Position numbers and translations under genes: made by a program. Below are positions 18,667 to 27,498 of a DNA stretch of 64,000 bases, piece by piece (position 1 is the first letter of the stretch; each line of letters starts with the position of its first letter). The stretch comes from Bacteroidota bacterium (GTDB taxonomy: Bacteria > Bacteroidota > Rhodothermia > Rhodothermales > Bin80), in NCBI GenBank assembly GCA_026709065.1, contig JAPOTS010000078.1, positions 21,300 through 85,299 of the forward strand, read 5' to 3'. The notes beneath the pieces were generated by a model, which searched no databases, was not told the origin of the DNA, and was given only the letters and a program-made list of their open reading frames with translations.

Positions 18667-21093
18667 ATGAGATTCGTTATTTTATTTTTTGCTTTTGTTG
18701 TTGTACCAAGTGTAATAGCTCAGCCAGTTTGGACTTATGAACCACCGGCGGGATTAGTATATCTTGAACCAATCGGTACTGTGAATTCTGTTGCATTTTC
18801 GCCTGACGGAAAGCTGATGGCATCTGGTTTTTCAAATGATTCCAATGCGTCCATCAGAATATTTGATGTGAGTACAGGACAGAACATTCACAGCTTTGGA
18901 AGTGGAGATTTTGAAATTAACACCGTGGCATTTTCACCAGATGGAAAGATATTGGTATCAGGCGGATCAATACCATTTGATTGTGGATATGGATGTAAAC
19001 ATTTACTCTGGAATAATGAGAAAACGCAGGTAGCTATTGACCAAAATCAAGTGTATAAAACGGGAAACCTGCAGTTTTGGGATGTGGATACTGGGAATGA
19101 GTTGACATGCAGTATTGATTTGTCAACGAGTATTTCGTCGGTGGTGTTTTCACCAGATGGGGCGATAGTTGCAGTCGGCTTGGATTATGATGTTTTTGAT
19201 CGAACTGTGGGTGGAAGAGTCTCACTCGTGGATGTCAACAACTGTTTGGTATTCCATGAATTCTTTACAGCCCCTTATACAGGAGTTCAAACTGTAGCAT
19301 TTTCTCTGGACGGAACGATGGTGGCATCTGGAACAGGGAGCAGGCTTGCGAAGGGAGATCCTGGAGTGATTGTGTGGGATGTGAATACTAAAGATGAGAT
19401 CTCATCAATACCAGTACCATCAAATTCCGATCTAGAAGTGAATTCGATAGTATTCTCTCCTGATGGGGCATACCTAATATTTGCGGGGTCCTCTGGTGGT
19501 TATGATTCGGGAATCATCGATATGTGGAATGTCATGACATGGCAGAAAGTCCGCACCTTTACTCCAGAGACTGGGGAAGTGAGTTCAATTGCATTTTCCC
19601 CAGATGGCTCAATGTTGTTATCCGGCACAGAAGAATCTTCTAATGGATATCTCCATTTATGGGATGTCAGCACAGGGGAAGAGATACAGAGCATTACAAC
19701 GGAGGGTATAGGGGCTAGTTCAGTGGGATTCTCTCCCGATGGAGCTAAGATAGTTTCAGGTGGATCTCATTATACGAATAGTTTTTTTGGTATACATAGT
19801 GGAAGAATTTTTCTATGGGATGTTACAACTCTGGACCTAAATTATACCATTGGAGAAGGGTATGACCAATTTTCATTTGTACGTTTTTCATATGATGCAA
19901 CGAGGTTGATTTCTGTACAATCGGACAGATCAATTCGAGTTATTGATGTAGACTCTGGACGACAGATTGAAGAGGTTTATGAGTTCTCGGGAGAGGGCAG
20001 GCTCTTAACAGTCTCCCCTGACGGAACGAAGCTGCTGTCTGAAGTTACGTTGTATGATAATGATTTTGAAGTGGCTGCTTCTATCATATTCATGCACGAT
20101 ATCAAATCTGGGGAGGAAATTCAAAATTTTATTGGTCATACTGATGAAGTGAATTATGTCGATTTTTCCCCCGATGGGTCATTATTGGTATCTGGAGCAG
20201 ATGATCATACGATGCGCCTCTGGGATGTGAACACGGGAAGCGAGATTCAAGTCTTTCCTGATCATGACGAAAATGTGCACATGGTGAAATTTTCTCCAGA
20301 CGGACAGACGCTAGTGTCTGGAACTTGCGAAATATCATCCAGTGGTGATGTAGGAGTTTTGCGTATATGGGATGTTAGTACTGGTCAAGAGATCCAGAGG
20401 TTTTTTCCAAATACTTGTTTTGCCAGACTAATTGTGTCATCCGATGGATTGAAAATTGCAGCTGCAGATAGGACAATGACGTACGTCTATGATGTAGCAA
20501 TGCCCATGCCAATAATCACTCAAGAGTCATCTGATTTAACTCCTATACCGATGACTTTTTTAAACGATGGAACGAAATTAGTGTCTGCAGAAGTCGGATG
20601 GGTTGGACAATTTGGGGATGAATTTTATTTTGACATATTCTTATGGGATGTGAATACTGGCGATCGACTTCATACAATTGATCAAGGATCTGATTTATCC
20701 TCTTATGCCGTTTCTCGTGATGGCAATTTCATTGCAACAGGTGGAGAAAAATCCATAAAGTTATGGAATACGGCCCCATCCACAGTTTCCAATGAATATG
20801 AGTACCCCTCGGCTGAGAGCTTTTCGGTAATTGGCAATTATCCTAATCCGTTTCAATCCTCTACATCTATTCGTTTAGATCTACCTACTTCAGCACGCGT
20901 CGGAGTTGAAGTTTTTGATGTGACTGGACGACGTGTATTCATGCAAGCCCCTATTGAGATCAACGCAGGTAGCGGGCGTGATATTCCCCTAAACAGCATG
21001 TCTTTTCCCTCAGGTGCCTATCTGTATCGTTTGGAAATAAAATCTGCGGGAGGAATTGACACGCATGTGGGGCGTTTTGTTAAGGTTCAGTAA
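18667..21093 (+). CDS. secreted WD40 repeat protein with T9SS type A sorting domain (copy 2)
   Basis: 808-residue paralogue of the preceding gene with the same order: signal peptide (MRFVILFFAFVVVPSVIA|Q), WD40 blades with AFSPDG and LWDV motifs, and a T9SS tail starting at IGNYPNPFQSSTSIRLDL. I use the ATG at 18667; an in-frame TTG five codons upstream is less likely. It carries extra sequence within some blades compared with copy 1, for example around residues 100-125. About 75 bases of 3' flank after the stop are also repeated after copy 1, showing that the unit duplicated in tandem together with its flank. It is likely surface-exposed and its partner is unknown. Confidence 0.92.
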   Translation: MRFVILFFAFVVVPSVIAQPVWTYEPPAGLVYLEPIGTVNSVAFSPDGKLMASGFSNDSNASIRIFDVSTGQNIHSFGSGDFEINTVAFSPDGKILVSGGSIPFDCGYGCKHLLWNNEKTQVAIDQNQVYKTGNLQFWDVDTGNELTCSIDLSTSISSVVFSPDGAIVAVGLDYDVFDRTVGGRVSLVDVNNCLVFHEFFTAPYTGVQTVAFSLDGTMVASGTGSRLAKGDPGVIVWDVNTKDEISSIPVPSNSDLEVNSIVFSPDGAYLIFAGSSGGYDSGIIDMWNVMTWQKVRTFTPETGEVSSIAFSPDGSMLLSGTEESSNGYLHLWDVSTGEEIQSITTEGIGASSVGFSPDGAKIVSGGSHYTNSFFGIHSGRIFLWDVTTLDLNYTIGEGYDQFSFVRFSYDATRLISVQSDRSIRVIDVDSGRQIEEVYEFSGEGRLLTVSPDGTKLLSEVTLYDNDFEVAASIIFMHDIKSGEEIQNFIGHTDEVNYVDFSPDGSLLVSGADDHTMRLWDVNTGSEIQVFPDHDENVHMVKFSPDGQTLVSGTCEISSSGDVGVLRIWDVSTGQEIQRFFPNTCFARLIVSSDGLKIAAADRTMTYVYDVAMPMPIITQESSDLTPIPMTFLNDGTKLVSAEVGWVGQFGDEFYFDIFLWDVNTGDRLHTIDQGSDLSSYAVSRDGNFIATGGEKSIKLWNTAPSTVSNEYEYPSAESFSVIGNYPNPFQSSTSIRLDLPTSARVGVEVFDVTGRRVFMQAPIEINAGSGRDIPLNSMSFPSGAYLYRLEIKSAGGIDTHVGRFVKVQ

Positions 21094-21169
21094 ACATTAA
21101 ACCTGGGTGTAACTCAATCATCAAGGATTTCTATGGAACTTCCAGTATTCTTTCTCACATCTGAAGTGT
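21094..21169 (+). repeat. 3'-flank repeat, copy 2
   Basis: Second copy of the WD40 3' flank (compare 18530-18604). Here it runs straight into a truncated T9SS sorting domain instead of the next signal peptide, so the two copies diverge abruptly after the shared TCTGAAGTG. Confidence 0.8.
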
Positions 21170-21348
21170 TGGATGTAACGGGGCGACGCGTATACATACA
21201 TCCGCCTGTTGAAATGAGTACTTGCTGGGGGGCAGAAGTTGCTCTTTACAACTTGTCAATTCCCTCTGGCATCTATCTATATCGTCTAACGATTGAATCC
21301 GCGGAAGGAATTGATATCCAAGCAGACCGTTTTGTCAAGATTCACTGA
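21160..21348 (+). pseudogene. orphan T9SS sorting-domain fragment (WD40 gene relic)
   Basis: From about 21160 the frame reads SEVLDVTGRRVYIHPPVEM and continues to SGIYLYRLTIESAEG and DRFVKIH, then stops. This aligns with the last about 60 residues of the two WD40 genes (EVFDVTGRRVFMQ...GRFVKVQ) but with more divergence. Nothing upstream encodes a passenger or signal peptide; an ATG at 21133 lies in the repeated flank and is probably accidental. It is best read as the 3' end of a third, older paralogue left behind by recombination, not a working gene. Confidence 0.75.
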
Positions 21349-21703
21349 AATCGGAATCCGTTGAAGGTGAATCCCATTATTCCCCGAAAATCTCAGTCCA
21401 TTGATTGTTGATATTCTGCCCCAAACATCAATCATGAGGGCAAATTTATTTAATTTTACAATACTGTCATGAAATATTTTAGTATCTATACGATTGATCT
21501 ACGATCCTCCTACAAAACACAGGGGCTTGGGAGTATGCCATCAGTAGAAAAACAGACGAACACTATAAGTTTGATTACGATCTATGTTCTTCAATTTATG
21601 GTGTTATCGTATGGATACCAATAGACTCCCCTATCTCATACGATGCCGCGGTATGAAAGGAGGGGATATCCATAGTCGGCCGTTCTTTTATAAATTCTTT
21701 TTT
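21349..21703. other. intergenic before LRR gene
   Basis: 355 bases with no supported gene. In-frame codons upstream of the LRR signal peptide (from about 21584) look untranslated. The LRR promoter should lie here, but no clear motif is visible. Confidence 0.4.
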
Positions 21704-24700
21704 ATGCAACGATTTATTTCTTTATTTGTAATATCTTTTCTTTCGTTTAATGTGGTGATCGCGCAAAGTGATCAAGACCTGATTAAACAAACCCATGATG
21801 CGTTAACCGCCTTATATGCCGCAACCAATGGGGGGCAATGGCACGTTAACACGGGATGGGATACAACTACTGCCCCAACGCATATGGGTGGGTTTAACCA
21901 ATGGTACGGGGTTGATGTCGTTGGTGGAGATTCGCTGATTTTAATTCTGTCTGGCAACCGGTTGACGGGTAGCATTCCCCCAGAGATAGGAAACCTGTCT
22001 AATCTTACAATTCTGTTGCTGTCTGAAAACCAGTTGACGGGTAGTATTCCCCCAGAGTTAGTAAACTTGTCTAATCTTTTTATACTGGATCTGCAACTCA
22101 ATCAGTTGACGGGTAGCATCCCCCCAGAGATAGGAAACCTGCAGAATCTTAGACTACTGATTCTGAATAATAACCAGTTGACGGGTAGCATTCCCCCAGA
22201 GATAGGAAACCTGTCTAATCTTACAATTCTGTATCTGGATAAAAACCAGTTGACAGGTAGTATCCCCAGAACTTTAATTAGACTAAACCTGACCGATTTT
22301 TGGTTTCAAGAAAATGATGGGCTATGTGCTTCATCAGATGATGAATTCCGAGGCTGGCTTAGACTTATTAGTGATTGGAGCGGGGAAATTTGTAATAATC
22401 AAGACCTGATTAAACAAACCCATGATGCGTTAACCGCCTTTTATGCCGCAACCAATGGGGGACAATGGAAAAATAACACAGGATGGGATGCAACTACTGC
22501 CCCAACGTATATGGGTGGGTTTAACCAATGGTTCGGGGTTGATGTCTTTCGTGGAGATTCGCTGAGGTTAAGTCTGTCTGATAACCAGTTGTCGGGTAGC
22601 ATTCCCGCAGAGATAGGAAAACTGTCTAATCTTACAACACTGGATCTCTCAGAGAACTTTTTGGAGGGTAGCATTCCCGCAGAGATAGGAAAACTGTCTA
22701 ATCTTACAACACTGTGGCTGTTTGACAATCTGTTGACGGGTAGTATTCCCTCAGAGATAGGAAACCTGCAGAATCTTGAAGTACTGTATCTGAATAATAA
22801 CCAGTTGACTGGTAGCATTCCTCCAGAGTTAGGAAACATGTCTAATCTTGAAGATCTGCAACTGTATAGAAACCAGTTGACGGGTAGCATCCCCCCAGAG
22901 TTAGGAAACATGTCCAATCTTGGGGATCTGTGGCTGAGTAATAACCTGTTGACGGGTAGCATTCCCCCAGAATTAGGAAACCTAACCAATCTTGATACGC
23001 TGGGGCTGTGGAACAACCAGTTGACGGGTAGCATTCCCCCAGAGCTAGGAAACCTGCTGAATCTTGAATTACTGTATCTGAATAATAACCAGTTGACGGG
23101 TAGCATTCCTCCAGAGTTAGGAAACATGTCTAATCTTGAAGTACTGTATCTGTATAGAAACCAGTTGACGGGTAGCATTCCTCCAGAGTTAGAAAACATG
23201 TCCAATCTTGAAGATCTGCGACTGTATAGAAACCAGTTGACGGGTAGCATCCCCCCAGAGTTAGGAAACATATCCAATCTTGGGGATCTGGTGCTGAGTA
23301 ATAACCTGTTGACGGGTAGCATTCCCCCAGAATTAGGAAACCTAACCAATCTTGATACGCTGGGGCTGTGGAACAACCAGTTGACGGGTAGCATTCCCCC
23401 AGAGCTAGGAAACCTGCTGAATCTTGAATTACTGTATCTGAATAATAACCAGTTGACGGGTAGCATTCCTCCAGAGTTAGGAAACATGTCTAATCTTGAA
23501 GTACTGTATCTGTATAGAAACCAGTTGACGGGTAGCATTCCTCCAGAGTTAGAAAACATGTCCAATCTTGAAGATCTGCGACTGTATAGAAACCAGTTGA
23601 CGGGTAGCATCCCCCCAGAGTTAGGAAACATATCCAATCTTGGGGATCTGGTGCTGAGTAATAACCTGTTGACGGGTAGCATTCCCCCAGAATTAGGAAA
23701 CCTAACCAATCTTGGGGATCTGGGGCTGAGTAATAACCAGTTGACGGGTAGCATTCCCCCAGAATTAGGAAACCTAACCAATCTTGGGCGTCTGTGGCTG
23801 TGGAATAACCAGTTGACGGGTAGCATTCCCCCAGAGTTAGGAAACCTGCAGAATCTTGTAGTGCTGTATCTGCATAAAAACCAGTTGACAGGTAGTATTC
23901 CCAGAACTTTTATTAGACTAAACCTGACCGATTTTTGGTTTCAAGAAAATGATGGGCTATGTGCTCCATCAGATGATGAATTCCGAGGTTGGCTTAGACT
24001 TATCAGTGGTTGGAGCGGGGAAATTTGTAATAATCACGACCTGATTAAACAAACCCATGATGCGTTAACCGCCTTTTATGCCGCAACCAATGGGGGACAA
24101 TGGAAAAATAACACAGGATGGGATGCAACTACTGCCCCAACGTATATGGGTGGGTTTAACCAATGGTTCGGGGTTGATGTCTTTCGTGGAGATTCGCTGA
24201 GGTTAAGTCTGTCTGAAAACCAGTTGTCGGGTATCATTCCCGCAGAGATAGGAAACCTGCAGAATCTTGAACTGCTGAATCTGAATAATAACCAGTTGAC
24301 GGGTAGCATTCCCGCAGAGATAGGAAACCTGTCTAATCTTACAACGCTGGATCTCTCTGACAACTTTTTGGAGGGTAGCATTCCTCCAGAGATAGGAAAC
24401 CTGTCTAATCTTACACTTCTGGGGCTGTATGAAAACCAGTTGACGGGTAGCATTCCCCCAGAATTAGGAAACCTAACCAATCTTGGGGGTCTGTGGCTGT
24501 GGAATAACCAGTTGACGGCTAGCATTCCCCCAGAGTTAGGAAACCTGCAGAATCTTGAAGTACTGTATCTGAGTAATAACCAGTTGACAGGTAGTATCCC
24601 CAGAACTTTTATTAGACTAGATTCTCTGGACACTTTTTGGTTTCAAGACAATGATGGGCTATGTGCTCCATCAGATGATGAATTCCGAGGTTGGCTTAGA

Positions 24701-25051
24701 CTTATTAGGAATTGGACCGGGGAGATTTGTAAATCTAATGTTTCTGTTGAGCAATCAAATAACTTACCTACAGATTTCGTTTTGTACGGCAATTACCCGA
24801 ATCCTTTTCGGGAGTCTACAAGTCTACGATTTGACCTACCTAACTCTGCCCATGTAGGAGTAGATATAGTAGATATGATAGGTAGGATCGTCTATGAGTT
24901 TTCCCCCATGAACATATCTGCAGGATGGGCACGAGAGATACAAATACGTAACCTGTCGATTCCGAATGGAACGTATCTATATCGATTGACGGTTGATAAC
25001 CATGAGGGGGATGTGATCACGCACACGGGAAGATTTGTTAAGGTTCGTTGA
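21704..25051 (+). CDS. secreted three-module leucine-rich repeat protein with T9SS tail
   Basis: 1115-residue surface protein. I start at the ATG at 21704 because it gives a signal peptide MQRFISLFVISFLSFNVVIA|Q. Three modules follow, beginning near residues 24, 234 and 779. Each opens with a capping segment DLIKQTHDALTAxYAATNGG and a Trp-rich stretch, continues with 24-residue plant-type LRRs (NQLTGSIPPELGNLxNL), and ends in a cap with FWFQxNDGLC...FRGWLRLI. The tail (NYPNPFRESTSLRFDLP...YLYRLT...GRFVKVR) is a T9SS type A sorting domain. The middle module is expanded by a perfect 360-bp tandem duplication. It probably serves in adhesion or host/protein binding; the ligand is unknown. A strong hairpin follows about 115 bp after the stop. 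Confidence 0.95.
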   Translation: MQRFISLFVISFLSFNVVIAQSDQDLIKQTHDALTALYAATNGGQWHVNTGWDTTTAPTHMGGFNQWYGVDVVGGDSLILILSGNRLTGSIPPEIGNLSNLTILLLSENQLTGSIPPELVNLSNLFILDLQLNQLTGSIPPEIGNLQNLRLLILNNNQLTGSIPPEIGNLSNLTILYLDKNQLTGSIPRTLIRLNLTDFWFQENDGLCASSDDEFRGWLRLISDWSGEICNNQDLIKQTHDALTAFYAATNGGQWKNNTGWDATTAPTYMGGFNQWFGVDVFRGDSLRLSLSDNQLSGSIPAEIGKLSNLTTLDLSENFLEGSIPAEIGKLSNLTTLWLFDNLLTGSIPSEIGNLQNLEVLYLNNNQLTGSIPPELGNMSNLEDLQLYRNQLTGSIPPELGNMSNLGDLWLSNNLLTGSIPPELGNLTNLDTLGLWNNQLTGSIPPELGNLLNLELLYLNNNQLTGSIPPELGNMSNLEVLYLYRNQLTGSIPPELENMSNLEDLRLYRNQLTGSIPPELGNISNLGDLVLSNNLLTGSIPPELGNLTNLDTLGLWNNQLTGSIPPELGNLLNLELLYLNNNQLTGSIPPELGNMSNLEVLYLYRNQLTGSIPPELENMSNLEDLRLYRNQLTGSIPPELGNISNLGDLVLSNNLLTGSIPPELGNLTNLGDLGLSNNQLTGSIPPELGNLTNLGRLWLWNNQLTGSIPPELGNLQNLVVLYLHKNQLTGSIPRTFIRLNLTDFWFQENDGLCAPSDDEFRGWLRLISGWSGEICNNHDLIKQTHDALTAFYAATNGGQWKNNTGWDATTAPTYMGGFNQWFGVDVFRGDSLRLSLSENQLSGIIPAEIGNLQNLELLNLNNNQLTGSIPAEIGNLSNLTTLDLSDNFLEGSIPPEIGNLSNLTLLGLYENQLTGSIPPELGNLTNLGGLWLWNNQLTASIPPELGNLQNLEVLYLSNNQLTGSIPRTFIRLDSLDTFWFQDNDGLCAPSDDEFRGWLRLIRNWTGEICKSNVSVEQSNNLPTDFVLYGNYPNPFRESTSLRFDLPNSAHVGVDIVDMIGRIVYEFSPMNISAGWAREIQIRNLSIPNGTYLYRLTVDNHEGDVITHTGRFVKVR
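22933..23714 (+). repeat. perfect 360-bp tandem repeat inside LRR gene
   Basis: Reading the sequence against itself at an offset of 360 bases gives no mismatch from 22933-23354 versus 23293-23714. The unit is exactly five 24-residue LRRs, so the reading frame and propeller phase are kept. Similarity continues left of the block with a few changes. Confidence 0.95.
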
Positions 25052-25167
25052 TCAACCTAAAACCGTGGTGATGAATCTTATCAATTCCAGACAGAAGTCC
25101 CAGATTCAAAATTTGTAGAGTACAGGTGGGAGGATATGATGATCTAAGGATGAATTTCTGACTCAAT

Positions 25168-25201
25168 AAACTGGTGGAGCATGAAAATGCTCCACCAGTT
25201 T
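25168..25201 (+). terminator. strong hairpin downstream of LRR gene
   Basis: Arms 25168-25182 and 25187-25201 are perfect 15-bp reverse complements (core CTGGTGGAGCAT) with a GAAA tetraloop. The arms end in AAA/TTT, giving a short U-tract. This is the expected form of a rho-independent terminator and it could work in both directions. Confidence 0.8.
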
Positions 25202-25536
25202 CCTTAGCTACAAGGCTTCGAACTGACTATCTGTGTAGGGTCAAGTCCTGTTGAAACTTTTCTTTTCAAATGAGGTTTTCAAAAGCCTCATTCTCAACAA
25301 ATACTAACAAACATTGAAATATTCACAAAAGTATGTGCGTCGGAAAGTAGTGATGATGGATTCAAACTATGGCACACGATTTTTGTGATGAACTGCGATA
25401 TTGAGATATTCCATCGTGCACGCAAGAGCGGGTAGATAGATATTAAATACGATTTGATGTCATGAATCTTTTAACATATGATTTAAACATGATATTACCA
25501 AACTGGTAATGAATGGTTTTCCAGATTGATAAGGAT

Positions 25537-25748
25537 TTACAAACACAAAACAATGCCCGTATTACGTTTATAATAGCCTTGACTTGACGGTAATATCAAT
25601 CTGATTCTACAGTCCATAATTTGAAGATAGGCGGATAGATCCCTGCCGGCTACTTCAACCAGTAAATTGCTTTTTTGGGGATCGTTTTCTACCCCTTTAC
25701 CAGTATGGTACATCAAGGCCAACTCATATTGTGCTATAGAGGGTTATC
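25537..25748 (-). pseudogene. Sel1-repeat protein relic
   Basis: The reverse strand encodes AQYELALMYHTGKGVENDP followed by QKSNLLVEVAGRD, which fits the Sel1-like (TPR-type) repeat pattern AxxxLAxMYxxGxGVxxDxxKA. In-frame stops lie immediately upstream (TAA four codons before AQYE) and downstream, and the second half does not match the repeat. Only about one repeat survives. I read it as debris of a Sel1 gene. Confidence 0.5.
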
Positions 25749-25759
25749 GGCGTTGTTTC

Positions 25760-27487
25760 TTATCGTCGAATGAAGGGAATTGAAGTTGACTTATCGCCCG
25801 CAAGGATCCTACAGTAATAAACGCCCGCAGGGAGATCCGATGCATCAATCTGGTAATTAAATGTGCCCGATAAATGGAACGAGTCCACTATCGTCTTGAC
25901 CTGCTGACCAAGGAGATTAACCAAGAATATTTGGATATTTATAGGCTGATCCACTTGAATGGAGATGGTTCCTTGATCTCGGAAAGGGTTTGGGTAAACG
26001 GGAGAAACACTAAAAGCAACCTCGGGAGTAGGCTCTGAAAATCTCACTTCAATAGGCCCGTCAGGTGTGAGATCTTTATCTGCAAAGCCTTCAAAGTTTA
26101 CCCCGTAACGCAATGCCCGAAAAACAGAGTTCTGCTGTCGTACCGAACCAGGCGGACCAAATGGCGGAATCACCGCTCCCTGAGTTAATGGGCCCGTCAA
26201 AATGACGGGGTTCACATATTCCCAGACGATTTGATTTGAGTTGGAGGCAACTTCAAAGATACGGCCAGTCATTCCCTCGGCAATGAGCGTATTCCCATTT
26301 GGGAGCCGCTGTTGGCCCGACAGAAAATTGCTGTAAAATTCACCTGGCGATGCGTAAGTCCAAACGGTTTCAGGGTCCTTAAATGAGCCGTCAGTATCCA
26401 CGGCATACCATATTTCATCACTGTAGCTACCTTTCATGTAGGGCAATGTGAGTTCATGGACGGTAGAATAATCTCCCTCCGGTTGCCCCACTCCATTTTC
26501 AAATACAAGTAGATTCCCTTGACCTTGCAAATCGGGAGAAATCCATACGACTGAGTGAAGAAAGTATAAGGACTGATCGTCAGCTGTACCAGCGCTGTAG
26601 ATTTGGGGATTTCCCCAACGATACAGCAACCGCCCACCAGCCCCAAAGTTGCCCCCTATGTCTCCTTTGGCCTCCTCAGTCGTAGTGCTGTGATCGATGA
26701 GCCAAATCTCATTGATATATGATGCGCTTATCGCAATGACATCAAGGGTTTCATTGTAATCCAGAGCATTAAAATGGAGCCAATCTCCACCAATTGAAGT
26801 GTTAACATCTATGCGACTGGGGTGATCTGAGATGTCATTGCTGTAGTTATTTAGTAAAGGATTGTGATTTTGTACAAGATGATTCCACGAATCCCATTCC
26901 CACACAATTTCGATGGTATCTGGAAAGACGGGTTTGAATTCGATGATTCGCTCACTCAAAATCTCGTCAAGACCATCGTTTAGGTTATCCAAATCATAGC
27001 CAACATCTTCAAGCGCCTCTAGATTCCGCCGATCCCAGACGATTCCAAGAAGATTGCCATTGGGTAGTGGAACGACATCATGATGGAGCATAGAGTGATC
27101 AGTGACTAAATCGTAGTGCCACCGCACGCTACTGTCCCACTCAATGATTTCAATTCGCCCAGAGAGTCCCTGGACATCGGTCCAACTATTTGGGGAGGCG
27201 GAGACCCTCAGAAGGGCTCCATCATCCAATAATTGATTGGTACTCCCAAAGCGTGAACTCACCGTCCAGCTGTGAACGATGTCTCCTTCAAGGTTGACCA
27301 AGTAGACAGAAGGATGAAGAATCGGCGTAATCAGTGTGTATCCCTCATAGGTGCCTGAGTTATTAAGCATGAGTCCAACCGTGCGGGTTTGAGCATTAGC
27401 GATCAGAGTCATACAGAGTAGAGTTAGGCATAGACAGAGTGACCGCATAGCCAATCTAACAACGGTATTATAAAATTTGATGTCCAT
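25760..27487 (-). CDS. aryl-sulfotransferase-like secreted protein with T9SS tail
   Basis: 575-residue exported protein resembling bacterial arylsulfate sulfotransferases (beta-propeller ASST). Visible features are the propeller segments YLVNLEGDIVHSW, HHDVVPLPNGNLLGIVWDRR (the HHxxxPLPNGN pattern of the family), LHFNALDYNETLDVIAIS and RLPNGNTLIAEG. The C-terminal about 85 residues form a T9SS type A domain (VYPNPFRDQGTISIQVD...GVYYCRIL). The signal peptide is best started at an internal Met (residue 14, MRSLCLCLTLLCMTLIANA|Q), though the longer start is open. A related but lipid-anchored homologue lies 11 bp upstream, so the two are probably co-transcribed. The true substrate, or whether it is an enzyme at all, cannot be told. 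Confidence 0.83.
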   Translation of the reverse strand: MDIKFYNTVVRLAMRSLCLCLTLLCMTLIANAQTRTVGLMLNNSGTYEGYTLITPILHPSVYLVNLEGDIVHSWTVSSRFGSTNQLLDDGALLRVSASPNSWTDVQGLSGRIEIIEWDSSVRWHYDLVTDHSMLHHDVVPLPNGNLLGIVWDRRNLEALEDVGYDLDNLNDGLDEILSERIIEFKPVFPDTIEIVWEWDSWNHLVQNHNPLLNNYSNDISDHPSRIDVNTSIGGDWLHFNALDYNETLDVIAISASYINEIWLIDHSTTTEEAKGDIGGNFGAGGRLLYRWGNPQIYSAGTADDQSLYFLHSVVWISPDLQGQGNLLVFENGVGQPEGDYSTVHELTLPYMKGSYSDEIWYAVDTDGSFKDPETVWTYASPGEFYSNFLSGQQRLPNGNTLIAEGMTGRIFEVASNSNQIVWEYVNPVILTGPLTQGAVIPPFGPPGSVRQQNSVFRALRYGVNFEGFADKDLTPDGPIEVRFSEPTPEVAFSVSPVYPNPFRDQGTISIQVDQPINIQIFLVNLLGQQVKTIVDSFHLSGTFNYQIDASDLPAGVYYCRILAGDKSTSIPFIRR

Positions 27488-27498
27488 GCTGGTAGGAG

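Larger units (their letters stand above)
25052..25759. other. intergenic between convergent LRR and sulfotransferase-like genes
   Basis: 708 bases. They contain the terminator-like hairpin at 25168-25201 and, on the reverse strand, a Sel1-repeat relic (25537-25748). No intact gene is seen. Confidence 0.5.

Noticed and set aside
22441..23826. 461-codon open frame on the reverse strand across the LRR repeats
   Set aside because: It is the antisense shadow of a repeated codon pattern; the forward frame has a signal peptide, LRR consensus and T9SS tail.
22600..23900. Evenly spaced near-identical 24-27-base words resembling a CRISPR array
   Set aside because: The 72-bp period is exactly 24 codons of LRR and the spacers are also repetitive coding sequence.
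25205..25255. tRNA-like TTCGAAC and GGTCAAGTCC words
   Set aside because: They do not fold into a cloverleaf with an acceptor stem.
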